NCBI GenBank assembly: GCA_963931925.1
Contig: OZ007569.1
Location: 45,235,021 to 45,299,020 of the forward strand
Direction: 5' to 3'
Source of the DNA: Onchidella celtica
Taxonomy: Eukaryota; Mollusca; Gastropoda; Systellommatophora; Onchidiidae
DNA: 64,000 nucleotides
Shown: in pieces, positions 37,101 through 52,100 of the stretch
Numbering within the stretch: position 1 is the first letter of the stretch
How the letters are laid out: each line of letters opens with the position of its first letter
The notes under the pieces: model-generated
What the model was told of the DNA's origin: nothing
Database searches by the model: none
The model's input: only the letters and a program-made list of their open reading frames with translations
Program-made: the position numbers and the translations under genes

Positions 37101-40100
37101 GGCTTCTAATAGAACCACACTCTCAAAGAACAATTTATGAGCACACCGTCTTTAAAAATATGGTGTCTGTCAGACTTCAGAACATACGAATAAGGATATA
37201 ACAATAAAATCCTCTTTAGGAGTGTGATGTACGACTAAGGGTATGGCAATAAAATCCTCCTTAAAAGTATGGCATCTGCAAGACCCCAGAACAGTAAAAA
37301 TGCATGTGTGTTAATGAACACGCGCGTACACATCTTAAAATTTTTAAACTTTGGGAAGATGGGCAATGACGTCACTGAGGAATACCTGAAATTTCACAAA
37401 AAAATTCCCAGAAATTAGACAATCACAAACAATTTTAATTGCTTCTGGGTCCATTACAGCAAAGGTTAATGTCTCTGTTTCTTCTAGTTTATTTGTGTGG
37501 ATCCAGACTATGCAGACCAAAACAACTTGACATTCATGAATGTCTCTGAATCTTCCCCAGGTAACAAAGCAAGATGTAAAACTTTCTAACACTTAAACTA
37601 AAGAAACCATCAAATATCCAAGTAGCACAGTGACAGCCTACAATTGGAGGAAAAATTAGTTACGTCAACTACTTGTGATAAAAAATCTTGATACTTACCC
37701 CCCTTGGACTGTTACCATAGCTGCCCATCTTTACTTTAGTTTCCTTCGATGGGTTGGTTGTAGACCTACAACATTTATGATAACATTTGAAATGTTGGTT
37801 CATGGTGCTATTACACATGAATAGAAGGGAGAGACTGATTTTTTGAATGCATTTATTTGTTGTTTTTTTACCCTTAAATGAATCATGTGGTTTAGAAAGA
37901 CAGAAAGAAAATTAGAAAAAACGATTCGGAAAAGTCTTCCCTTCTTATCTTTTGTCTGCATGATATAAAATATTTAAAAGACACAAAAAAACAAAGAAAA
38001 TCTGTGAGGCCTTCAGTTTGTAATTCTTTTGGAATTTATTGTAAAGGTTCTTTATCTTTTAACATGTGACGTACACATACTTCACTTTTTTTTTGTTGCC
38101 ATATTTTTGTTATTTTTAATCTTGGCAATAAGAAAATAATGTCTACACGTCATAAAATGCAGACATTCCACATGTCTAGTAAAGAGAAACACACGACAGT
38201 CACTTAATGCCAGCAGAACAAATATATATATATATTGACTGATGTGAATGAACAATTGAACAAATGGAGACAAGTCTTTTTCTTGTGAGGTAAAATCCAA
38301 GTTTAGCCCTTTTTTTCTCATATCCTCATGTTAGTTTTCAAGGTCCACTAGTAATGCTGCCAGATAGGACATGGTCAAGTTAATAATTGAACATAAAAAT
38401 TCATGACATGGTTCCCAACTTCAAACAATCAGTCTAACCTTGTTCTAGATGTGTAGGATCCATCAGAGCCATATCCATCACTGATGTTACCTTCACTCCG
38501 CACTGCAAACAAAAAGAGATGACCTATCTAACAATTAGCATATCACTACAACCATGCTTTATTCTAAACAGTATTATACATTTGAAGTGTTGCATTATCA
38601 ATCATTTAATCAATTACCTAGAATTTATACATTTGCTAGCCAAACTTCAATCACTTTTTTGTGCCTACTGTAAAAATTTCAAAACTGGAGTTATACAGTT
38701 GTAACAATAATATTCTCTCACTATGGCATTTGTTGCATGAACAAATATGTACAGCAGAGTACAAATTTATCAGGGAATGGGTTCAGTTAGAGAGGTCAAC
38801 ACTTTGTACCAAGTCAACTACTTACATGAACTGTCCCTTGATGCTCTGTGACTGTAGCCTGAGAGATTTGCAGAGTACAAAATCAAATACAAGAAGTAAA
38901 TACATAATGATCTAACCAATAAATTTGTCATTTCAGTGTCCACAAACTTCATTCTCTTTTAAAGTCCACTGAATCTGACAAAACTAGTGGAGGAGTGGGA
39001 GTGAAAAAAAGTCACAGTGATCAGTAATATCGCAGTTTTTTCAACCCTATTACTAGCCACAGGAAATGTTTGCCATGTCCTGCTAAGGGGTAGTGGTCGT
39101 TTTATGGGTAAAACTCTTGTTTTTGGAACTAGTGAGTAGCAATGACCATGGGTTAAGGTGAAATGAGATAACTTTTCTTGCAAACAGCTCTCCACCGAAA
39201 CAAAAATTCTACAAACGCCACACCCAATGTAAACGTACATGCATTAATATTCTTTGTTTAGGATCTTCGACACTACAAAATTGGCTCTGTTTGTCTGTGT
39301 TCTGTTATTGCCCTGGTGACAAATTACAGGGGGGAGGGATTGCAGTTAACATTTCAGCCATGCCAGATTTTTCAAGCCAATTTTCATATCTATGGCAATG
39401 GTATGGAAACGTCAATAAAAGTACTTTTCTAGAAGGCCAAATTCATGAGTTTCCAAACACAGTATTGAAAAATTAGCTGATTTCATCTGCTGAAGGTGGC
39501 ACAAGAGTTAATTAATAAAACCTGAGGTGTGTTTGAGGGCATAAATGCAAAGCTTGCAGATGCCACATCCCCCAATGCTTCATCACATACCTGAATTTCT
39601 GCTGGAATTGGCAGAATGTTTTGATCTTGAAGACATTCCAGAAAGATTAGTTTTGAATTCTCTTTGTCTGTCAACATAGCAACAGATACAAATCAATGAT
39701 ACACAAATCAACATGTCATACAATCTTTCATCAGCTAAAAGCACTAAAATGACACTAAAAAGTCCTCAATCAGTCTTCACTGGATTTAGCAAGGCTTTTA
39801 TGTTTTACTCCTGTTAGAGGAGCTGAAGGAACTCAGCATGAACATCACTGGACTGAGTGAAGTACGATGGGACAAACAGGGCCTATTCAGGACAGAAGAT
39901 CACACCATCGTATACAGCGGAAACAAACCCGGCATGAATGGTGTTGCAATTATACTGGACAGACGCTTACGAGACAACATTAGCAGCCATGACGCTATAA
40001 GTGATAGAATTGTCACTGTGAAACTTGACACCCAACCCGTGCCCCTGAACATCATACAAGTATACGCCCCTACATCTGCGAGCACAGAAGAAGAAATAGA

Positions 40101-43100
40101 GCTTGTCGCGATGTGGGTTACATGGGGATATTTCGACTGACACTCTTTCGAGGTCCGCTCCCACAATCGACGAACACACAAAAATAAATACTTGCACTCT
40201 AAAAACTAAATAAATCAATTGCTTTCAATTTTAGCAGAACTGTAGGGCAGTTTAATTACAGGAATTAATGTAACAAATATAATTATAAATATAAATATCA
40301 ATTCAAAGGCAACTGAATCTAACTAATGAAACTACCGCTTTCTATAAAGACTAACGTATTCAATCTAACTACTTGCAGGTCATATGAGTTATATGGCAAA
40401 TAGAATCCGCGCACGTGGCGACGGATATAACAGTTTAAATTCTATTAATTCAATGAGACATGTTATGATATGGACATTTCCTCTAGACACGCCATGGAGA
40501 ATGCTTGTACAACCATGCGTTGTCTGGCGGTAGCTCTGAAACTGTCTTCAAAAGTAAGTAGAACGGTTCACTTTCATCATTACAAATTAGTATGGACTCT
40601 CACCATGCGGCCCTCACTGGGAGTGAGAGCGCTGGATGTAAACGCTGTGGGTTTATATCAAACCAAGTAGCTTAGGCTCTAGAGCTTTAAATCAGGCTCC
40701 TCACAATGGACTGCTCAACTGCGTCTCTATGTCTCTCATCTGGCTGAGGACTATCGCCGACCACCTCGTAAATGGATTGTCTACATGTGGCCCAGAACTA
40801 AGTTCTGTATGGCCTTAAATACTGGTCTGCATCTGCAGCTTACCGTCTAATTCCTGGATTGTGATTGGTGCAACCACTTCTAGCTCAGCTGCCGAACTGA
40901 GTTATTTTAAGTAACAGCCCTTCGCAACGACCTTGGGTCGACATCAAAGGTCGAATCACCCAAGACAATATAATATAATTTTATAGCAATAAATTCTTAA
41001 CATGTTCAAAACCCCGAGCTTTTACTCTGGATCACGGTATTTTCTGTACGTCAACAGACGTCTCAACAACATTTAATTCCTACTCACCCCTTCCCTCTCT
41101 ACTAAACCTAGTTCAAAACACGAGATATTAAAAGTGCTCAGTCATGCACACCTACGCTGTCCGTCTATCCTTCCCCACATCTTCTGTCTATCTATTATAA
41201 AAAAAACTGTTCAAAACAAATTGCCCACGAGACCAAGTTATGCTGGCTCGCACAATAATTACGTTTGTAAAAATTACTCACTGCTCTCTCACAAAAATTT
41301 AGTCAGTGGAAACATTTATGAATTAAATCTGCTCTTGACAGAGCTGTTCTATAATGACCTACAATCAGCAACAGACAAAATCCCAAGCAGAGAAATATGC
41401 ATAATCATGGGAGATTTCAAAACCAAAGTGGGAGAGGGTGAGGATCTGGAATGTGGGATAGGACCCTATGGATTAGGAGAACGAAACGACCGAGGAGACA
41501 TGTTAGCATCTTTCTGCCATGCAAATGAAATGAGCATCACGAACACTCTCTTTAAACACCCGATGCGAAGAAGATACACATGGATAAACCCTGGAGGCAA
41601 TCTCCGAAACCAGATTGATTACATCCTGATTGACAAAAACTGGAAAACAACTGTGCTCAACTCAAAGACAAGGCCAGGGGCAGACTGTGACACTGATCAC
41701 ATTTTAGTGACAGCAAAGCTGAGATTGAAAGCCTATAAGAAGAGCAAGCCAAAACCCACCACCAGATTTGACACGGACAAACTGAAAGACCCTGAAATCA
41801 GCAATGCTTTTCAGATCGAAACAGAAAACCATTTCTCAGCATTACTCAAGGAGTGGTCAGCTGAAGAAAGACACCCAGATATACTGTGGAAAGACATGAA
41901 AAGAATTTGGAGTGAAACAGCTGAATCGAAACTCGGGAAAAGAACGAGGAAAACTCCCAAACCATACATCAGTGAAGAAGTGATAGAGCTTGCAAAAAGA
42001 AAGAGCAAAGCCAGAAAACTCAGTAAACAAGATGAATATCATGCACTGAAGAAGGAAATCCAAACTAAGATCAGAAGAGCATGGTTAGAAAGAGAGTGTG
42101 CAAACATAACAGAATGTAATACACAAAGAAAGTCAAAAGAAATGTTTGAACAAATAAGAAAAGTAAAAAAGAGGGATTTCCAACCACAGAACTTGAGTCT
42201 GAACAACAAAGAAGGCACAACACTGACAAACACAAAAGATGTGCTCTCAAGATGGCACGAATACGGCAAGATGCTGTTTGCGGACAACACCAGACCAGAC
42301 CCGAGGGACCTCCAACAACCAGACTCACAACAGATAGATAAAGAACCAGAACCTCTCTTGGAGGAAGTACAGGCTGCAATAAAACAAATAAAAAATGGAA
42401 AATCCCCTGGATTAGACAACATACCAGGTGAACTCCTGAAACATACCAGCGAATCAGGAATAAAAGCACTCCACCAACTGATCTGCAAAATTTGGCAGAC
42501 AAATGAATGGCCAACAGACTGGAAGCTACAAGAATTCGTCATGCTATACAAAAGCGGCAATGTCAAAGACTGTGGAAATTATAGAACCATCGCCCTCATC
42601 AGTCACACCAGCAAAATCCTGCTCATCATCATACTCAACAGAATGAATTCAAAGGTAAAAGAGGAACTATCAGACTGTCAAGCTGGTTACAGGACCAACA
42701 GAGGAACCACTGACATGCTCTTCATACTACAAATAATGATTGAACAGATAAGAAGCAATGGAAACGAAGCCTTCATCACGTTCATAGACTACAGCAAAGC
42801 GTTCGACAGCGTTAGGCACCATCACCTGTTCGATATAATGATTAAGATGGGATTCCCGAAACACCTTGTGACCCTCATCGCTGCACTATACCACGAACAA
42901 AAGGCAACGATTAGATGGAACAATGAGAACTGTCCATATTTCAACATCGAGAAAGGAGTCAGACAGGGTTGCATACTTTCACCTCATCTTTTCAATATTT
43001 ATACTGAGCAGATCATGAGAAACGCAGACATAGAAGATATGGGAATAAAGATCGGAGGCCGAAACATCACAAATCTTCGCTACGCTGATGACACAGCTCT

Positions 43101-46100
43101 TATGTCAGATAACATCACCAGCATGAAAAGAGTGTTGCACAGAGTGGATGAAGCGGGCAAGACAGCAGGCCTACACCTAAATGCTAAGAAAACGAAAGTC
43201 ATGCATACTGGAACAGGGCACCATGAACACCAGGAGATACTAGTAAACAAAACAGCACTAGAAAAAGTGACTGATTTCAAATACCAAGGATCACATAAAT
43301 CGCAAGATGGAAGCTGCTCAAAGGACATAAAAACAAGGATAGGAATGGCAAAACACAAAATGGTTCAACTAAACAACATTTGGAAGGATAGAGGCACACC
43401 AACGGACCTCAAAGTGAACATACTTAAGTGCTTGATCTGGCCAGTCCTACTATATGGTTGTGAAGCCTGGACACTCAAAAAGGCAGACGTAACAAGATTG
43501 GAGGCAGCTGAAATGTGGCTTTACAGAAGGCTACTCAGAATAAGTTGGACAGAAAGGAGAACAAATACAAGCATTTTAGAACAGCTTGGCACCACCAGAA
43601 GAATAACACCTGAAATAAATAAAAGAAGACTTGCATACATCGGCCACGCAGCCCGAAACAAAAGCACGGCCCTTATGATATCAATCCTTCAAGGAAAGAC
43701 AGAAACAAAGAGAAAACGAGGAAGACCACCCATTACATATCACGATAACATCAAGAAAGTCAGCCAGCTGGAAATAAGTGAACTAACTAGGAAAGCTCAG
43801 GACAGGATTGGGTGGAGGAGATTTTGTCGTGACATCCACTGTAGCAGCTAACATCGATGACGATGAAGCTGACAGGTGACAGGTGAGGTGACTTTAATAA
43901 CACACACATGCTCTCCTAGATCCTCTGCATACCACTGACAACTACACAAACCAACACATGTTTCATGTTGACATGGCTTATAAGAGAATCTACTAAAACA
44001 ATGAAAGCCTCAACATTCTCTCTTTCAGTGTTCTGACTGGCTTAATCCATTTAGTGTCAAGTCAAGCCCTCAAAACTTCCCAGCTGCAAAAACCAGTGCA
44101 AAGGAAATAATTCCAATACTATTAACCTGTAAACATTTATTAGAATAAAAAAGGCCTATTTTGTAAATGTTTCACAAAACAAAGTCTAGAAGGCTAGTTG
44201 TTGTGCTGCTCACAAATCTTAGTCCCAACACATCACATAATATCAAATATTATTTTCACAACTATAAAGAAACACAAATTATATGGATAGTAAAGTAAAT
44301 CTAACATGTAATGGATGCTGATATCTGATACAGATCACTAGTGTTCATGGGTGTTGGGTTGATTGTGAAAAATTTAGATCTTGACTTACCTGTGCCCAAT
44401 CCCTCCAGGATACCACTGGGCTTGCAGATACTCAGGTCCTCATAGACTGTAAAGCAAATAATGGACCGTCAGGCACCAAAGCCCTCAGGGACTGCAATGC
44501 TTTCAACTGGATTTCAGATACCCCAAGGACCAATGGATGGAATGTTACTGACCAGGTAATAGATTATTCTTCTCTCAAAAAGCTGTTTTATTATCCCAAA
44601 TACTACTACTCTCACTTTAGTTGTTTTCTGCAGTGTTTCCCTTTTATTTTATTTGCCATCTTTGGCTTAATTTCTGAGTTTCTGTACTCACTTTTTCAGG
44701 TTTGATTCCTTTTGTCTCCTCTCTTTCTCTTTGACATAAGCTGTGGGATTGAACCTCCTGGCTGTTGAGAACAAATATAACAAATAGGGTTTTCAGTTCA
44801 TTCTTACAATGACACCAAGCACACTGTCAGTGAGCTGTTAGAACCTCATTCAAACCAGAGGGTATAGATGTACAGAGAGATCTCACTTCCGCCAAATCAC
44901 GAAACTAGGTCGCTGCGGTAAACAAGAAATTGAAGAATTGAAAGAGACCGCCTTCACCAAAGATAGTGTGTATATCTGTTTACTGTGGTTTGTTCATATT
45001 TTTGGGCTGATTGAAACTATTTAGAGCCGTTTGTAAGCTCTTACGCCTCGTGGAAATGCACAAACGGATATTGTTAATCGCAGCAACCTACTTTCCGCTC
45101 CATCCCACAATGGTTTCACAGAGCCTCCCGTGTCTCGCAGTGCAAATCGGCCCATTGCAAATGACGTCACAGAGCGTTTTTTGTTTTGTTCTTCCGATAC
45201 CCAAGATAGCCGGTGGATCAGCTGATGAGTGTGTCTAAGTGGTCAAAATGCCTTCTGGTTGCATTGCAGTTGACTGTTATGACAGGGGTGGAAAGGATGG
45301 ATCAAGCTGGTCACATTCCCTACCATCCGTGTAAACAAGGGAAAGGAAGTGAAAGAACTGACCAAACGTCTCCTATGTGCATGTACACAGATGCCATTGT
45401 TTACTGTAGTGAACTACTTTTAGCTCGCCGCCGGTTGGTTCAAGACGTCTCAAGTGCTCGCAGTGCAAATCAGCTAACGAATCAAAATCAATGCTCCAAT
45501 CGCCATGGTGATGTGTCGGTCCTTACATCAAAGACGGCCGATATGCGCAACGGACCTATAGTTTTCTATGTAAAATACTCTCTCTCTCTTCAAGTGCCAG
45601 TTCTGGAACAGAGATCGATGATCACGGTTTGCCAAGCATTCCTCAGCTCGGATGCTCTCAAAAAGCCCATATTGTCCTGGTATTTCCCTGTCGCCCATCT
45701 GTTCAAACTCTCTAAATATGTTTTTCTTTGTCTACCTCTGCTTTTTTTGCCCTCTAATTTCACAGTTAGAGCAAGATGTTCAAGACCTTTGTGTCGATTC
45801 AGGTGTCCCATGAACTGCAATTGTCTTCTCTTAACTGTTTTTGTTAGTGATCTCTTCGTGTTGGCGTAAAATACTACCCTCCCCTAAAAACAGCCTTTCA
45901 GTTTAGTTTAAATGATGTTTCAAACTGCCGACCAACAACATGTAAGCTATAGCAATGATCACCATGGCTACAGAAATAAAGTCTGACACTTGGGTGTAGT
46001 TGTTCTAATATTGAAGTCTGGCACATTCTCCAACAAAAAGAAAGTGAAGAACTAAAAGTAAATATTCTCATACACTATTTTCATACCTCTGTTTTTTTCT

Positions 46101-49100
46101 CAATGTACCACTTTTTTTTTGCTTCAGTAAGCAGGAAATACAAAAAAAATAACATGGAGGAAAGAAATTGTCCTGTAAACAAAATGTCACAGGATGGACA
46201 GATTCAGAAGCACCATTGCCATTTCAAACTGTTTAAAAATGAGAAGAGGTCTGGGGGTTTATATCCCTGGTCATGCATTATAAAATAATGCTTAATTTAA
46301 TTCCAAGCAAATAGTTCTGGTGCTTTTTGTGTAAGAAATTTATAAAATACTACAGCTCTCATGAATGAAAGGAAAAATCAGTTTGTGCAGAAAAAAAAAA
46401 AAATGCATAGCTGTCTGACATTGTTGTACGACCATAGCAGATCTTGAATGCCAACAATGAAAGTACCAAGTACAGGTGATGTGTATGATACAGTGAAACT
46501 TCACCACCTGTAGTGAACAGATAATCGCGAACAGTTGGCAAATTAATACTTTACCTGCGGGTGATGGTGTGCGACTACGATTGCTGCCAGATCCCGTGGA
46601 CAGACGGCTGCGATTGGCTGATGTGTTACGGTCATACGAGTTTGACCTTCCTCGTACAGTGTTGCCATTTACAGATGCTTTGCTTAACATTTCCGTTGAA
46701 TTTGATCTATGTACAGGGGGCCTTCCCTTTGACCCAGGTCGTAACCTATCCCCCGATCCTCCCCTGGCAGAAAGTCTGTCATTTGACAAAGAGCGTTGAC
46801 GAGGGCCTCTTGCTGCACTCAGTCTTTCTGCAGACCCTCCTCGTTCATTTGAACTTTTCCTTGTCATGGTTCGGCCTCTGGAAAAACATAGGAGGAAAAT
46901 ATTTCAGAATGTCTTTCTTTCATATGTAGTAAATTGTACAAATCTCATTGATCAGCTTCCCAATAACTTGTTCTTTGTTGGAAATCTTGACAGAAAGTCG
47001 CATTTAATGTCTAAATATGTGTTCATGATAACTTTATATTATACCCTTGTTAGTACTTTTTCTTTGTTTGTTTGTTGTTTCAAAACAACGGAGTAGGCAG
47101 TGTAGAGATATCAGATATGGTTTACTAGCACACTATAATTATGTGGACCTGCAAAAATGTTGTCCATATTCCTGTCCCTATTATCTATATAACCAACTCT
47201 TCTTCCCCAAAGGATCAGGGCTCAATGTTTGAAGCAGAATATTCTGTATAGAAAGATTCTAATAACAACTACTATGATTAATAATGTGTGGTTATGAGCC
47301 CGAGATGGTCACCAAAGGACTCTTATCTTAACAAATGCTGACATCTAGACGTCAAAATTTAGATTTAAATTGAGTATTTAAATAAGGATAAAACCACATT
47401 GCAAGTTACAAATTCAAAACAAATGTCAAATTATTGATTGATGATGGTAATACACTACACAGGAAACGATTACCTCTTATATAATGCCAGCTCATTAGTG
47501 AGACTTTTTACTCGAACTCTCAGGTTTCTCTCTGATGCTCGCAATTCTTCCACCTGGAAAAGAAACAGATCAAACAAGCCAAGTGAATGTATGTATTAAA
47601 ACAAATTGCTCCCCTACCACTGATATATGAAATGGCCAATCAGATTTCACCAAATTCCAGGATAAGTAAAAGGTCTCATGTTCATAAATAATGATAAAGT
47701 TTATACATATCTTAGTGAGATCCATCAAATGCAATCTGTCTCTGTCATGGAGGTACTAATAACACTGGAGTGCGCACAGCCCTCTCCACTTGCCCTGCGA
47801 GCCGCGCACTATTGAAACCCCAAGATGGCGGAAAAAGTAGGGCAAAGTACGGCACACAGCGCCGAATTCCACTCAAAAACAAGCCACTTAGTTCGGTCCC
47901 AGGCCACCCATAAAATCACACGCTGACCGCATCTAATCGGGGGGTACGCCGAGGCCACACGCCGCGGGCTACGGCATCAGTTACAGACGAGCCGCTAGTG
48001 ATGACACGGGCGTCTTTACGACTTAATTAACTCTAATTTCTTCACTTGTAACACCAAAAATGCCGCTTAAATACAAAAGCAACAACTTCTCTTCTCTCAG
48101 TCTGTGAAAATCCGATGTCAGTGCGATGTCCCGTTTTCATGCTATTGTGTGTTTATAATATGCCCGAATTCACAAAAAATTGTTTTTTAAGTGGTGCATT
48201 TCTTGATTGATTGCTTCCAAACGGCTCAATCGATTGCCACGAACTTTGGTTTTTTGTGTTACAGACCTTTTCCCGTTTCATACCTGAAAATTTCTTGCTT
48301 GTCGGAACTCTCGTTGCTGGACAATATCAGTTTACATCCTGTTGCCGGTGTATTATTCTGCTGATGCGTTTCATTCTACATCAACTACACTGTGACCCAT
48401 ACATGCGGAAGACACATTTTCTTCACTCGACAAACTTTGAAGAATTTGTGGAATGGAAAATGTGACAAAATGCAGAAACGACTCAAAAGGAAGACATCAG
48501 TGACGATTTAAATGACAGACATTTGAAGTTTATCCGTCGTACGTGCTCGTTAAGAATAACCGATAACACTTCAACTCTACTTCAATAAAGAACGTGCGAG
48601 AGCTAGCAAGCCGAGGCGGACTGATTTGGTGTTCTTTTGATAGTGATAAAACAGTCAACCAGTGTTGTATGCATCAACACCGTCTCATTTGAAGATTGTA
48701 TGAAACGTTCAACGCCTAGAATTGCCTAGCAACAGTCTCGACCTTGACATAAATTCAGTCAATAATACTACCGACGTAAGCACAATCACTAATGAACCAG
48801 CGGCCAGCGCAATCACATCATGTAGTCAAATTCATAATGTTGTACATAGTGCACACGGGGCGGAAGCATCGACTCCTGTAATTTAAACAGCAACAGAGAC
48901 CTACATGACATTGCTCGGAAGGCATTTTCGAAATAAAGTCATTCCAAAGCAACATACATTAGAACATGACTGCATTTCATTCATAAAACAATATGGTTTT
49001 GGGCCTGCCTCTGCCGGGAGAGCAAGAGACAGCGATTAGTCACCAGCCACTAGCAAAGCGAGAAACGCGTTCAAGAAATCACTGACGTACAGACTGGAGA

Positions 49101-52100
49101 AACTCACGCAAGTTTTGATTTCACATATTCTTCAAATTGCGCCATCGCTGAGTACTGACCACGCCAGTCGCAAAACAACTTGAAAAATGCTGCCCATACT
49201 CATTGTTGTGCTTAGGATAATACTTAAATCATGCTGTATTTGAAGAACAATGTATAATAAAATATACGGCTTGTTTTGGGATGTAAATATTGACACTACT
49301 GAGTACAGATGTAAAATAAATCATCTGTATGTGGATTACTATTCCACCGACAACGATGCCTTTTCGTCAGGGCATGAACACATGTCTTGTCCTCCATTTG
49401 ACTGTAATTTTTGGTGCCTTGTGTTGAGCACTTTTTTTGTTATGTAACTTTAAAATGAGTAGGTATTAGATATTCTTCAGCAAAAATGTACAGTTTTTCC
49501 CTACTTGCCATTACAAAACTATAAAAGCTATCTTCTTCTACTTTTCACACTGCAAAATTCAAAGCCTTACGTCTCACGTGCGTCAAGATGGTTATTCTGA
49601 CGGCCCTGGTTACAATGCAAGGTGATAAATCATAATAGTACCAATTTGATCTAATTCGCCCGCGCAAAGCGCTGCCCGTCGCAGGTGTAGTGGCCCGTCG
49701 CTGACCCCGGTCACGATGACCCAGTAGGGCGCTCGGTGGCCAAACTAAACGACCGGGTTTTCGGCACTGTGGGCAGCGCAAGGCCCGCCCAGTACACTAT
49801 TGTATGTAATAGATAGGGCCTAGTCAGCGCTGTTTTTTCTCTTTTCACGGTGGTGATCAATATTAAAAGATACAAACAGAAATAATAACATTTATGTTAT
49901 TTACGGATTATCATGTACTTGTATTATTTTCTTTTAAAGTGTTTGATAATAAATACAAATTTATGATTTATGCTGTTTTTATATTATGGTATTTTTATTA
50001 ATTGGTCAATCGTTTAGAAGTAAAAGGGAAGGGAACTATGTAGTACTCTTTTTACCGCATGTTAGTTTAGCTCATGATGAGTCATGTTAAAAGATTTTAC
50101 AAGTCAGTTTTTCTCAGATAACCAACAATGAGAGGGTGTACATAACAATTATAAAACACACACACACAAAAAAAAAACATGCTAAAGACCTGAGGGAAAG
50201 TTGGTTTTGCCATAGACCCATTAAGATCCAGGAGCTGGTGTGTGTGTGTGTGTGAGAGTGAGAGAGAGAGAAAGAGAGAGAGAGAGGCATAATTATAATA
50301 TATGTAAATCATAAGCCGAGATGTAGCAAATGATCTGGATAGCCAAGAAGATGAACATCTTAATCTACGAGCTTGGTTGTACTCACTCAGTCAAGTATAT
50401 ATATATATATCTAAATATCAGAAGAGCCTTAGCCTAGTTATTCAGAGGTTTGAGCACAGCTGGATTGTGCATTCCAGAGCTTTTCCAAACAAAAATGTAT
50501 AAATTCCTACGACTACAGGTCAATCTCTCACCTAGTGAATCTAGATTCTAGATCTATAGTCACTGCACTAGGTGCAGTCAGCACGTTGATGCGGTCAATA
50601 TTTGTTTTTCCATACAGTTTCGTTTACCAGTGTTTTTGTGACTAATCCACATTTTTGACGTTCTTATCAAGACATCACAACATCATATAGCATATGAATG
50701 CTGTTTAAGCTTGTATTTTGCCTTGGATAACTTTCCAGTTTTGTGTTCGCACAACTTCCATCTTGAGTTTAAAGGTAAATTTATATGTGACCTTACAGAT
50801 TTCTCCATTTAGTGGTCTGGTGTAAGCTCACAGAAATGCTCTGGACATTCTACTTCGGGTGGATTTTCATTTAAAAAAATGTTTTCTGGGTATTATGAGT
50901 ATGATTATGCACATATGGCACTGACTGCACCGACATGCATTCATCTGACGCCTTGCATGAGGTGCGGTCACTGGTAATTGCATTGTGACATCAGTGTTGT
51001 ATGTGCATCAACTGGGATCACCAGCACCATTATTATTTATTATTATGATTACATGATGTATTCAAAACAAGAGTTCAAAAGAGCCAGTGCACACCAGCTA
51101 ATACTAATAGTAAACAACTGAATTTAATGAGAAACGAAGAATAATATTGTGGTAAAATCCAAATACATAGGCTATTAAGGTCTAGTTTTATAGTAAATTC
51201 ATTGACTTAGATTGAATGAGAACAGTTCTCCCTCCTTTTAAAGCAGGAAAGAAAGAAGGTAGAGAACAAACAGAAGGTACAGGAGCAGAGGAAAAGAAAG
51301 AAGGAGTTAGCAGAGGAAAAGGAAAGGGAAGGTAGAAAGCAGAAGCTGTAGTGCAACGGATGTGTAAACGCTGAGGCGCAGTCCGTGCTTGCCCTATACA
51401 AGATGGCGACTATCGCCTTCTAATGCGCACGCATGAAATCAGCTGTACGGACTCCAGTGTTATTAATAGCTCCATGGTCACTGTACTTGAATATTGTACT
51501 GTCAAAATAGTTACACACCTGCAGAGAACTTTATCCAATAGATGAGTAATATTTGATGGTCATGCCACTCAAAAGCTGCTGTAACAGCGTGACATATGAT
51601 TTTCTCAGCAAGTGCACTTACTAAACCTTTTCCGCCACTATCAGTTTTTGGTGTGATATTCCACAATTTGAATAATCATAACTTCGATTCACATACTTTC
51701 CACTTGTTTTCCATATACAGGCGGGAAATGTGGTCCATCAAAATAAATCCCCTTTATAAGTGGGTCGATTGCACTCATGAATGGCAGTTTAACTAGATAA
51801 AGCGTGATGGCAAAGGTGACATAAGATCTCGCAGTCAAACAATATAGTTAAAATTGTTGATGTCTGTCTTTTGGCAGCACATCAAGGGTTGGCAACCAGA
51901 ATATTTTATGTCCAGAATAGTCAAACAGAGAAAAATGACTTTGAAATATATAACCTTAATGAGAATTCAAATAACTGTAACAACTTCAACACTGTCAAAT
52001 GAATAGTTTCACTGGGCTATGAAATAAAGACACATACCTTGTGTCTTGGATGTCTACAGGGGCATTTAAAAGCAATGATTAAGATTAGACATAACACATT

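Larger units (their letters stand above)
39810..43890 (+). mobile_element. RTE-type LINE, 5'-truncated, split by a solo LTR
   Basis: Coding begins partway into the AP endonuclease (LLEELKELSMNITGLSEVRW) and runs to the stop at 43849-43851, interrupted only by the LTR at 40104-41340. It ends in short repeated CAGGTGA units rather than poly(A), as RTE elements do. It sits in antisense to CCDC61, in intron 9. Exact outer ends and target duplication were not found. Confidence 0.85.

Noticed and set aside
37344-37592. Minus-strand frame of 82 codons between CCDC61 exon 12 and the MITE
   Set aside because: Tested as the missing exon; splice sites and phase do not fit and the sequence resembles nothing in CCDC61.
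39483-39677. Minus-strand frame of 64 codons near the RTE element
   Set aside because: Considered as a CCDC61 exon; no family match and no fitting splice sites.
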